Shown: positions 1 to 6,993 of the stretch, piece after piece | Layout: each line of letters opens with the position of its first letter | How positions within the stretch are numbered: the stretch's first letter is position 1 | Assembly (NCBI GenBank): GCA_947497195.1 | Contig: CANMGM010000053.1 | Span: forward strand, 1-10,991 | Direction of reading: 5' to 3' | From: Bacteroidota bacterium | Lineage (GTDB): Bacteria; Bacteroidota; Bacteroidia; M30B66 | Length of the DNA: 10,991 nucleotides | Made by a program: the position numbers and the translations under genes | The notes under the pieces: model-generated | Databases searched by the model: none | What the model was told of the DNA's origin: nothing | Seen by the model: only the letters and a program-made list of their open reading frames with translations

Positions 1-1
1 A

Positions 2-133
2 GAATTCAAGTTTGAACCAACAATGCTTTACACTACCGAAAGTATTTCACTTGCTGCAAGTTCAATTCTCATTGCTTTAATGCTTGGTATGCAGTTCGTA
101 GAGTGGAAACGCCTTAAAAAGTTAGCCGCTTAA
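2..133 (+). CDS. C-terminal fragment of a membrane protein (possibly MBOAT-family O-acyltransferase)
   Basis: Only the last 43 codons are inside the window; the gene begins upstream. Reading from position 2 gives an open frame to a TAA at 131-133. The fragment has one hydrophobic segment (about residues 16-33, around ISLAASSILIALMLGMQF), followed by an acidic-aromatic turn (VEW) and a basic tail (KRLKKLAA). A last transmembrane helix followed by a short basic cytoplasmic tail is usual for polytopic membrane enzymes. The VEW pattern at the end of the helix recalls the C-terminus of MBOAT (alginate O-acetyltransferase-like) proteins, which acylate surface glycans in many Bacteroidota loci. That family assignment is an inference from very little sequence. 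asnB starts 13 bases after the stop with no promoter box between, so the two are probably co-transcribed. Confidence 0.55.
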   Translation, partial: EFKFEPTMLYTTESISLAASSILIALMLGMQFVEWKRLKKLAA

Positions 134-146
134 GGCAGTTGGTTCT

Positions 147-2009
147 ATGTGCGGAATTACTGGCTTTGTTTTAAGTAGCCCCGGGCTGCTAAACAACGAG
201 CATTTGCAAAAGATGACCGATGTTCAGGCACATCGTGGTCCCGATGCTGCAGGTTATTTTTTCAACGATTTCTGTGGTTTAGGGCATCGGCGCTTGAGTA
301 TTCTCGATTTATCGGAAGCCGCTAACCAGCCGTTTTATTCGTCCGACGGTAAGACCGTAATCGTTTACAACGGAGAAGTATACAATTTCAAAGAGATTGC
401 TGCCAAACTGAATGTTCAACTTCGTACAACGTCTGATACCGAAGTTATTCTAGAAGCCTTTCTGAAATGGGGGCCTTCGATGGTAAATGAGTTAAACGGC
501 ATGTTCGCCATTGCGATTTACCAGGTCGATGCGAAGCGTTTATACCTTTTTCGCGACCGCTTGGGAATCAAGCCAATTTATACGTACAACAGTAATGGCA
601 TTTTTGCATTTTCGTCTGAACTAAAGGGCATCTTAGCGTTACGCCCAACGATTTCGCTGAGTTTAAATAAAATAGCCGTTGCCGATTATCTGCATTTAGG
701 CTATGTTCCGGAACCGATTAGTATTTGCAATGAAGTTGCGAAATTCCCTTCCGGAACGTATGCTGTAATTGATGGAAATGGTATTCAATACACCAGTTAC
801 TGGCAGCCCGAAGAAAAGATTGGTTCTGAAGTTGAACGCGACGAGCAGCGTGCTAAAACTAAATTAATCGAACTGGTAAATAGCTCGGTACAATACCGCA
901 TGATATCGGATGTGCCATTTGGGACTTTTTTGTCGGGTGGTATCGATTCTTCGCTTGTAACGGCTGTTGCACAACGAAATAGTGCAACGCCTGTAAATAC
1001 CTTTTCAATTGGTTTTGCTGAGTCGAAATACAACGAATCGCATCATGCGAATGCTGTTGCAGTGCATTTACGCACGAATCATCATGAGTTTTTGGTTAGA
1101 GAAGCGCATGCAATCGAACTCATCGACCGTATGATTGATGCCTACGATGAGCCTTTTGCCGATTCTTCAGCGATCCCAACGATGCTGGTTTCGAAACTGG
1201 CGCGCAACCATGTAACGATGACGCTATCGGGCGATGGGGGAGATGAATTGTTTATGGGCTATGGCTCGTATGCATGGGCTCAGCGGATGAGCAATCCGGC
1301 AATTCGAATGCTACGTAAGCCGATCGGCAGTTTGCTGGAGAAACACCCATCCAGTAGGATTAAGCGAATTTCTAATCACTTTAAATTTGAAGATTCCGCC
1401 AAATTGCGCAGCCATATTTTTTCTCAAGAAATTTATTATTACAGTCGTGCCGAAATAGCCCGGCTGCTCACTAGCGGAAGCTCTGTTGCCTACAGTTTTA
1501 ATGAGACGGCTTACGATGATGCATTGGCTAGGAAATTGTCGGCCCGTGAGCAGCAGGCTTTGTTTGATGTGCGGCATTACCTAAAAGACGATTTGCTCTG
1601 CAAGGTAGATCGCGCAACCATGCAGTTTAGCCTCGAAACACGCGTTCCACTATTAGATTACCGCATCGTCGAGTTTGCCTTGAATTTAGATGAATCACTT
1701 AAAATTCGCAATGGAACGAGTAAGTATCTGTTGAAGGAAGTTTTATTTAAGTATGTTCCGGAAGAAATGTTTGCCCGTCCCAAATGGGGATTCAGCATTC
1801 CGCTCGACCGCTGGCTGCAGAAGGAATTGAGCTTTCTGGTTGACCGCTATGCTTCACAGCAGGCCTGCGATACATTCGGACTAATTGATTATAAGCAATT
1901 ATCAAAATACGTCACAGCTTACCGAAACGGAACGATGTATTACTACAACCGTATTTGGCAGGTAATCGTTTTGCATCGATTGCTCGAACGTATACAACTA
2001 AAGCCTTAG
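147..2009 (+). CDS. asnB: Asparagine synthase (glutamine-hydrolysing), AsnB family
   Basis: This 620-residue cytoplasmic enzyme should make asparagine from aspartate, ATP and glutamine. Homologues in surface-glycan loci can instead amidate sugar acids. It starts with MCGITGF, so after removal of Met the Cys2 nucleophile of the class II glutaminase domain is free; this fixes the start. Other glutaminase residues are HRRLSI (47-52), YNGEVYN (74-80) and SDTE (96-99). The synthetase domain has the ATP pyrophosphatase P-loop SGGIDSS (263-269), SGDGGDELFMGY (361-372), KVDRATM (486-492) and ETRVPLLD (497-504). The C-terminal PKWGFSIPLDRWL (545-557) is also family-typical. Length is normal for the long AsnB class, and no catalytic residue seems missing. 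No TAnnTTTG box precedes it, so it probably depends on a promoter in or before the upstream membrane gene. Its last 4 bases overlap the converging spermidine-synthase-like gene. The enzyme class is certain; the physiological acceptor (aspartate or a sugar) is not. Confidence 0.95.
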   Translation: MCGITGFVLSSPGLLNNEHLQKMTDVQAHRGPDAAGYFFNDFCGLGHRRLSILDLSEAANQPFYSSDGKTVIVYNGEVYNFKEIAAKLNVQLRTTSDTEVILEAFLKWGPSMVNELNGMFAIAIYQVDAKRLYLFRDRLGIKPIYTYNSNGIFAFSSELKGILALRPTISLSLNKIAVADYLHLGYVPEPISICNEVAKFPSGTYAVIDGNGIQYTSYWQPEEKIGSEVERDEQRAKTKLIELVNSSVQYRMISDVPFGTFLSGGIDSSLVTAVAQRNSATPVNTFSIGFAESKYNESHHANAVAVHLRTNHHEFLVREAHAIELIDRMIDAYDEPFADSSAIPTMLVSKLARNHVTMTLSGDGGDELFMGYGSYAWAQRMSNPAIRMLRKPIGSLLEKHPSSRIKRISNHFKFEDSAKLRSHIFSQEIYYYSRAEIARLLTSGSSVAYSFNETAYDDALARKLSAREQQALFDVRHYLKDDLLCKVDRATMQFSLETRVPLLDYRIVEFALNLDESLKIRNGTSKYLLKEVLFKYVPEEMFARPKWGFSIPLDRWLQKELSFLVDRYASQQACDTFGLIDYKQLSKYVTAYRNGTMYYYNRIWQVIVLHRLLERIQLKP

Positions 2010-3547
2010 TTGAATAATGGCAAATTCGACTGATTCAGGCTTCTGTTGTAAGCCTGATAGGCAATTCTCCATCTTAGTGTGGCTTCCTGATTTAAATGGT
2101 CGAGTATGGGTCTTCGGTCGGTTAAAACAATAGCATCTTCGACATGCAGACTATCGTGCGGAATAAATTTCTTCTGCATATAATCCGGGATTTTTTCATC
2201 AAACACACCGAGGGAATTCGAAGCCACATAAATCATATTGCTGCGTTCTTCGAGCGAGTCGGTAGGATATAGTTCAACATATAATCCCATGGCGCGCATT
2301 GTTTTATAGAGCGACCGGGTTCCTTTGCCAATCTCGCCTTTGTAATAACCATTTGCGTTGATAAGGACAATACCTCCGGGATTTAAAATCTGCATGGTTT
2401 GTTCGATGCTTTCGGCCGTAAAAACGTGAGCGGGCGTTTCTTCGCCGCGGAACAAATCGAACAGAATCAGGTCGTATTTATTTGTACAGGTATTGAGAAA
2501 ATGGCGAGCATCGTCGCGTATTACATTGATTTTTTCTTCCAAATTGAAGTAATTGCGCGAAACATCAACGATACGCTGATCTATTTCAACGGCATCCACC
2601 AGCATCCCCTTTCGATATGCATCCCTTGCCAAAACACCACCGCCAAGCCCTAAAATTAAGACGCGGGAGCCCGTTTGCAGACTGTCGAGCACATCGCTTA
2701 CCGAATTAAAATAATCGAAATCATTAAACTTATCGTTCTGCGGATTGTAGGATGTTTGAATAATTCGATTGACAAACAGCGTGCGTTCCGTTTGGATGGA
2801 ATCATTTCGTTTCACAGGCAATTCTGCAACAAGTACCTGCCCAAGAATTCCTTCTTCCTGGTATAAAATGTTTAATTCTTTTTTGTGAATATGCTTCAAA
2901 TAAAAGGCCCCCGACAGCGTAAAAATGAAAATTAATCCAATGATTCCAGGTTGTTTCCAGCCGTGTCTGAAGATAAGAATGGCCGGAACCAAAGCCAGAA
3001 TAAAACCAGTTAGAATCGAAGGAAAGATGAGGCCGAACTTCGGAATGATGTAGAACCCGTATAAAAACGTAAATAAGATTCCGCCTGTAGTTGAAATGGT
3101 ATAGATAATTCCCGCTCGTTTACCCGCCGATTCAATGCTGTGATCGAGGTTCGACACCATGAGTGGCGAAACCATACCCATGCAAGTTACCGGTGGGAGG
3201 ATAATCAGCAACGCAGCAAGAAAAACGCCTTGTCGAAACGAAAAAAAATGTGCGTAACCAAGCACAAACTGCGCAGTAAAAGGCAAGAGCATCAGAAAAA
3301 TGCCTGCAGCGATAAGTATTGTTAATACAATTTTATCGCGTTTCTCATGCATTGAAAGGCTGCCACCTTGATAGTATCCTAAGGCAAGAGAGGCAAGGGT
3401 GACTCCCAAAACAGCAGACCACACAAAGATGGATGACCCAAAGTAAGGAGCTAACATTTTTGCGCTCAAAAGTTCGCAGGCCATTAGCGAACCGCCTTCG
3501 ATAAAGGATAGTGCGAGAAGAATTTTATTGTGCTTCGACCAATTCAT
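2006..3547 (-). CDS. Membrane-anchored spermidine-synthase-like protein
   Basis: The 513-residue protein has two parts. Residues 1-217 contain about seven hydrophobic segments, with the signature ACELLSAKMLAPYFGSSIFVW (23-43, read in two parts: ACELLSAKML and APYFGSSIFVW) typical of membrane-fused spermidine synthase homologues. Residues 230-490 form a Rossmann-type aminopropyl- or methyltransferase domain: LILGLGGGVLARD (297-309) is the nucleotide loop, VEID (320-323) the acidic residue that would hold the ribose, and DDARHFL (345-351) the adenine-side motif. In true spermidine synthases the active site carries DxxD (DSSDP-like). Here the matching stretch is D364-L-F-R367, so the second Asp, which contacts the polyamine, is replaced. 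Polyamine synthesis is therefore doubtful; the family is often annotated as spermidine synthase without proof. The ATG lies inside the end of the upstream membrane gene (23-base overlap) and has no Shine-Dalgarno sequence, suggesting translational coupling. Confidence 0.85.
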   Translation of the reverse strand: MNWSKHNKILLALSFIEGGSLMACELLSAKMLAPYFGSSIFVWSAVLGVTLASLALGYYQGGSLSMHEKRDKIVLTILIAAGIFLMLLPFTAQFVLGYAHFFSFRQGVFLAALLIILPPVTCMGMVSPLMVSNLDHSIESAGKRAGIIYTISTTGGILFTFLYGFYIIPKFGLIFPSILTGFILALVPAILIFRHGWKQPGIIGLIFIFTLSGAFYLKHIHKKELNILYQEEGILGQVLVAELPVKRNDSIQTERTLFVNRIIQTSYNPQNDKFNDFDYFNSVSDVLDSLQTGSRVLILGLGGGVLARDAYRKGMLVDAVEIDQRIVDVSRNYFNLEEKINVIRDDARHFLNTCTNKYDLILFDLFRGEETPAHVFTAESIEQTMQILNPGGIVLINANGYYKGEIGKGTRSLYKTMRAMGLYVELYPTDSLEERSNMIYVASNSLGVFDEKIPDYMQKKFIPHDSLHVEDAIVLTDRRPILDHLNQEATLRWRIAYQAYNRSLNQSNLPLFN

Positions 3548-4907
3548 TTTGCGTTAATTCTGTTGATTCGGATTCTTCTGTTGTGAATGCACTTTTGGGT
3601 CTGTCTAATATATATAACATAGATAAGAAGAAAGGGATAGCCGGAATCTTATAACGTACCAAAGCTCCGAAATTAGCTGTTGTTATACCAAGTGCAAATG
3701 AAAAGAAAATGGAGAATACAAAGCATAGTATTAAAACCGGATTTCCGAAAATTCGAGGAAGAAATTGTAATCCATTTTTAAATAACACACGCAGAAACAT
3801 CATTAATAAAAACGTATTCTCAAGAGCCGAAAATAGCATAACCGGGTTGCTGGCATCCCATAAGAAAGGCCTGAACAATCCGGCCATCACTGCAGCAGGA
3901 AATTTACTTAATAAACCACTTAATGAACCATCGATTTTCCCGATATCGAAAGAGTTTTTTCCATATTCGGCCCGCGTTAAGTCGTTTTTGGTCACAACTG
4001 CTTTGTTAACAGCAGCATCAATAGAACCATATTCGCCAAATGAGTCGCTGAATGTAACAAATATGGCTGTGCTGATTGCAAACCCAACAATAATAATCCC
4101 CGGACCTAAAACCAATCTAAAAAAAGCACTTTTTATTTTCAATATTCGGAAGTATGTTGTCCACAATGTTATCCCGGGTAGAAAGGCCACAAATATGTAT
4201 GGTTTGATACTGATGATAACAAATGCGCTACTGATCAAAATTAAAAGATACCTTAAACGCTTATTGGGTTTTATCACTAAATTATAGAAGGCAAAAATCA
4301 TCCAGCATGAGGCCGAAAATGTAATTGTATCTTTCAAAATAGAAGACCCCCAAAAAATCACGGATGGCATGAACAAAATAGCAATGGCGAATTTCTTTTC
4401 CATTCCCGGAAATAACTCATTAAAAAGCAGAAAAAGCCTGAATATACCGCCATACGATAGCCAGGCGAAAATGAGTCCGGTTGTTAAAAAGTTGTTCCCC
4501 GATAGCCAAACGAAAAGGCTGCACACACGAACAACTGTAAAACTTTGGCCGTCTTTCCAGTAATCGGGGCAGCACAACCCATTGTCGAAAAAATAAGCAA
4601 GGTTTTCGTGGGTTCTGTTATCTGTTAAAACCGAAAAATAGACATTGGGATTTAACGTCTGCATCTTTGCCAAAAACTGAGCCGACCAAAAGTACCCTAT
4701 GTTATCGCCTCCTTTATAATAATAAAGGAATATAAGGCTTACCATGATACTTGCACCAAGCTTGAAAACAAGCCCGCGTGTATAGTATGCATAAAGTTTA
4801 TTTTCGATGATTTTCGAAGCTTGTATTCTGGAGCCGACGAAATAAAAAACGACAAAATAAATTGGCACAAGCAGAAAATCAAGCTCAGAAAAGATTTGGT
4901 TGATCAT
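3525..4907 (-). CDS. Polytopic membrane protein, possible surface-polysaccharide polymerase
   Basis: I do not recognise this 460-residue protein with certainty. It has about ten to twelve hydrophobic segments (roughly 11-27, 46-63, 133-150, 172-190, 197-212, 218-235, 238-252, 263-287, 335-350, 362-376, 391-410, 420-435). There are two larger soluble loops: residues 64-130, with a Cys pair at 112-113 followed by PDYWKDG, and residues 288-334. Conserved-looking motifs are KGGDNIGYFW (65-74), MPSVIFWGSSILKDT (180-194) and NFGALVRYKIPAIPFF (412-427). A helix-flanked PSxxFWGSxxxKD motif plus a late NxxxxxRYKxPxxPF motif resembles Wzy/EpsG-type polymerases and related glycan enzymes of Bacteroidota, which is the basis for the tentative call. 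The last 25 residues are acidic and polar (TEESESTELTQNE). The gene is visibly more AT-rich than its neighbours, a common trait of polymerase genes. A TAnnTTTG box (4950-4943) lies upstream, and the next gene overlaps its 3' end. Confidence 0.75.
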   Translation of the reverse strand: MINQIFSELDFLLVPIYFVVFYFVGSRIQASKIIENKLYAYYTRGLVFKLGASIMVSLIFLYYYKGGDNIGYFWSAQFLAKMQTLNPNVYFSVLTDNRTHENLAYFFDNGLCCPDYWKDGQSFTVVRVCSLFVWLSGNNFLTTGLIFAWLSYGGIFRLFLLFNELFPGMEKKFAIAILFMPSVIFWGSSILKDTITFSASCWMIFAFYNLVIKPNKRLRYLLILISSAFVIISIKPYIFVAFLPGITLWTTYFRILKIKSAFFRLVLGPGIIIVGFAISTAIFVTFSDSFGEYGSIDAAVNKAVVTKNDLTRAEYGKNSFDIGKIDGSLSGLLSKFPAAVMAGLFRPFLWDASNPVMLFSALENTFLLMMFLRVLFKNGLQFLPRIFGNPVLILCFVFSIFFSFALGITTANFGALVRYKIPAIPFFLSMLYILDRPKSAFTTEESESTELTQNELVEAQ

Positions 4908-4926
4908 CGTCTTATAGCATTTAACT

Positions 4927-4934
4927 TATATTTG
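4927..4934 (+). promoter_or_regulatory. Bacteroidota-type -7 promoter element for the GT4 gene
   Basis: TATATTTG matches the Bacteroidota consensus TAnnTTTG exactly and ends 22 bases before the ATG at 4957. Transcription would start around 4938-4942, leaving a short leader of about 15-19 bases. A TTG at 4900-4902 could serve as the -33 element, but the 24-base spacing is a little longer than the usual range, so that part is weak. The box lies in the only gap between two divergent genes. Confidence 0.6.
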
Positions 4935-4942
4935 ACCATCGA

Positions 4943-4950
4943 CAAATGTA
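4943..4950 (-). promoter_or_regulatory. Bacteroidota-type -7 promoter element for the leftward membrane-protein/spermidine-synthase-like unit
   Basis: On the minus strand the sequence reads TACATTTG, an exact TAnnTTTG match. It lies 35 bases upstream of the ATG whose first base is 4907. The predicted start of transcription is near 4936-4939, with a leader of about 30 bases. A minus-strand TTG at 4978-4976 is the nearest -33 candidate, with a long spacing of 25 bases. This box is only 8 bases from the opposing plus-strand box. Confidence 0.55.
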
Positions 4951-4956
4951 ATGTGA

Positions 4957-6192
4957 ATGTCCAATAAAAGGAATACAATTCTGTATTTATCATACGACGG
5001 AATGACAGATCCACTCGGTCAGTCGCAAGTTATTCCATATTTAAAAGGATTGGCTCAATCGGGATATCGTATTCACTTAATTAGTTTCGAGAAAAGTGAG
5101 CGTTACAGCAAGGGTAAAGACCAAATTGAACTTATTCTAAAAGCTTCAGGGATTCAGTGGCATCCATTAAACTACACTTCCAAACCACCCGTAATTTCAA
5201 CAATTATAGATGTAAAGCGTATGGAGGCGCTCGCAGCCAAACTCATACGCATCGAGCAAATTGACCTTGTGCATTGCCGCAGTTACATTTCGGCACTCGT
5301 TGGCCTGGCAATGAAACGAAAATATGGTGTCAAATTCTTATTCGATATGCGCGGTTTTTGGGCCGATGAGCGAGTGGACGGAAACATCTGGAACCTCAAG
5401 AATCCTTTGTTTAAAACAATTTACAGTTACTTTAAACGCAAGGAAATTGAATTCCTAAACAATGCCGATGCGATTGTTTCGCTCACCCATAATGCAGCAA
5501 ACGAGATTAAAAATTGGAAGCATTTCAAAGGAGTTTCGATCGATGTTATTCCGTGTTGTGCCGATTTGAAGTTGTTTCAATCCAATGCAGTACCCATCCT
5601 TCAGAAACGCAACATCAAGGAGCAATTTGGAATACCAGAGCAGGCATTTGTATTGTCATATCTGGGTTCGCTTGGTACCTGGTATATGCTCGACGAGATG
5701 CTTGATTTTTTTAGGGTGTTGAAGGAATACAAGCCGAATGCCGTTTTTCTTTTCATAACCGCCGATAAACCCGAAGAAATTTATATCCGTGCAAGCGTTA
5801 AAGGAATTTCTCATTCGGCGATTGTGGTGAAATCTGCCGCGCGCCATGAGGTTCCTTTATTTGCATCAATAAGTAATTTGTCCGTTTTCTTCATCCGCCC
5901 GAGTTTCTCCAAAAAGGCTTCCTCCCCAACGAAAATGGGTGAACTTATGGCCGGCGGAATTCCGTTGATTGTAAACGCTGGCGTTGGCGATGTGGAACAA
6001 ATCATGCAGGATGGCGGGAACGGCCGCGTAATCCAAAGTTTTTCCGCGACTGAATACCAAACTGTTTGCCGCGACCTTGATTCGATTCTCTCCGAAAATC
6101 CGGAACGCACCATTCAGTGTGCCCAAAAATGGTACGCTCTCGAACAAGGCACAAATCTCTATAAATTAATCTACCAACGTTTGTTGGGTTAA
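4957..6192 (+). CDS. Glycosyltransferase family 4 (GT-B fold)
   Basis: This 411-residue cytoplasmic enzyme should transfer a sugar from a nucleotide-sugar donor to a growing lipid-linked glycan. The N-terminal acceptor domain starts with strand residues TILYLSYDGMTDPLGQSQV (7-25), a start typical of a Bacteroidota GT4 subgroup, which supports the ATG at 4957. FDMRGFWADERV (129-140) and VIPCCADLKLF (197-207) are typical of the domain junction. The C-terminal donor domain opens with LSYLGSLGTWY (233-243) and carries SSPTKMGELMAGGIPLIV (322-339), the place of the GT4 E-x7-E motif. Only the second Glu (E329) is kept and a Ser occupies the first position, a variant common in SPTK-type members. There is no membrane helix. 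An exact promoter box sits 22 bases upstream. Donor, acceptor and linkage cannot be read from the sequence. Confidence 0.9.
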   Translation: MSNKRNTILYLSYDGMTDPLGQSQVIPYLKGLAQSGYRIHLISFEKSERYSKGKDQIELILKASGIQWHPLNYTSKPPVISTIIDVKRMEALAAKLIRIEQIDLVHCRSYISALVGLAMKRKYGVKFLFDMRGFWADERVDGNIWNLKNPLFKTIYSYFKRKEIEFLNNADAIVSLTHNAANEIKNWKHFKGVSIDVIPCCADLKLFQSNAVPILQKRNIKEQFGIPEQAFVLSYLGSLGTWYMLDEMLDFFRVLKEYKPNAVFLFITADKPEEIYIRASVKGISHSAIVVKSAARHEVPLFASISNLSVFFIRPSFSKKASSPTKMGELMAGGIPLIVNAGVGDVEQIMQDGGNGRVIQSFSATEYQTVCRDLDSILSENPERTIQCAQKWYALEQGTNLYKLIYQRLLG

Positions 6193-6202
6193 TCAGGAAT
6201 TT

Positions 6203-6210
6203 TAGTTTTG
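6203..6210 (+). promoter_or_regulatory. Bacteroidota-type promoter directly before the TauE/SafE gene
   Basis: TAGTTTTG is an exact TAnnTTTG match, and a TTG at 6181-6183 lies 19 bases upstream, a standard -33 spacing. The -33 element overlaps the last codons of the GT4 gene. Only 6 bases separate the box from the ATG at 6217, so the transcript would start at or within a few bases of the start codon. The final TTG of the box (6208-6210) is in frame with the gene and could be mistaken for its start codon. Confidence 0.65.
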
Positions 6211-6216
6211 TGCAGA

Positions 6217-6990
6217 ATGCAGCCGGAATTTCTCATTGGACTAATTTCCTTTTTCGCCTCTCTGTTAACTTTTTTTAGCGGATTCGGCTTGGGTACGCTT
6301 CTGTTACCTGTCTTTGCGATGTTCTACGATGCGAAATCCGCTGTGCTCCTTACTGCATGTGTTCATTTGTTGAACAATGTGTTCAAATTTGCCTTGGTTT
6401 ATCGCAATATCGACTGGCAAAAAGCTCTTTCATTTTCATTATTCGCATTGCCCGCGAGTATATTCGGAGCCTTGTTGCTGGGGCTTTTAGATAAAAACGA
6501 CCTGTTTAGTGCCGGTATTCAGCTCGGTTCATTGCAACTGGAACTTTCGCCAATCAAGATAAGCCTTGGCATCTTAATGCTCTTTTTTGGTTTTTGGGAG
6601 CTCTTTCCGCGGGCTCAGAAATTTAACCTTGCTGAAAAATGGTTCGGAGTACTTGCCTTCTTATCGGGATTTATTGGAGGTTTCAGCGGACATCAAGGTG
6701 CCTTGCGCACTATAGTTCTCTCGCAATCAAAGCTCGAAAAGCAAGCCTTCGTTGCAACCGGAATTTGCATAGCCTGTTTTGTGGATTTCGCCCGTATTCC
6801 AATCTACTTCAGTGGAAATTCAATGCAGTCTATCTCAATTCAGGCAATATTACCTGCAGTAGTCCCCGCTTTTGCCGGTGCATGGATAGGGAATCACTTC
6901 CTAAAGAAAATAGAGATTCAATGGCTAAAATGGCTTGTCGGCACCTATCTTATCGCCATGGGTATCTTAATAGGAATGGGAATAGTTTGA
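6217..6990 (+). CDS. TauE/SafE (DUF81) family membrane permease
   Basis: This is a 257-residue inner-membrane protein of the sulfite exporter TauE/SafE family, whose members are thought to move sulfur-containing or other small organic anions; the substrate here is unknown. About eight hydrophobic segments are visible (approximately 5-30, 37-60, 67-90, 112-130, 142-165, 176-196, 207-226, 235-255). They form the two-half repeat typical of the family. Each half has a Gly-rich motif: SGFGLGTLLLP (21-31) in the first and SGFIGGFSGHQGALR (150-164) in the second. The second motif, with GHQGALR, is the best family marker. An in-frame TTG at 6208 would add three residues (MCR), but it is part of the promoter box, so the ATG at 6217 is preferred. 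The gene ends 3 bases from the converging GT2 gene. It has no obvious role in glycan synthesis and may be a passenger in the locus. Confidence 0.9.
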   Translation: MQPEFLIGLISFFASLLTFFSGFGLGTLLLPVFAMFYDAKSAVLLTACVHLLNNVFKFALVYRNIDWQKALSFSLFALPASIFGALLLGLLDKNDLFSAGIQLGSLQLELSPIKISLGILMLFFGFWELFPRAQKFNLAEKWFGVLAFLSGFIGGFSGHQGALRTIVLSQSKLEKQAFVATGICIACFVDFARIPIYFSGNSMQSISIQAILPAVVPAFAGAWIGNHFLKKIEIQWLKWLVGTYLIAMGILIGMGIV

Positions 6991-6993
6991 TAT

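Noticed and set aside
2444..2458. Frameshift or decay of the spermidine-synthase-like gene
   Set aside because: The frame is open over its full normal length with intact nucleotide-binding motifs; the active-site change is a substitution, not damage.
3709..4287. Open frame of 192 codons on the plus strand
   Set aside because: It lies fully inside the membrane-protein gene on the other strand, has no domain-like pattern, and is the translated shadow of AT-rich membrane-coding sequence.
5811..6147. Two minus-strand open frames of about 100 codons inside the GT4 gene
   Set aside because: They are antisense to well-conserved GT4 motifs, overlap each other, and show no family features.
6208..6216. 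TTG start for the TauE/SafE gene, three codons upstream
   Set aside because: This TTG is the end of an exact promoter box, and an ATG is available at 6217.
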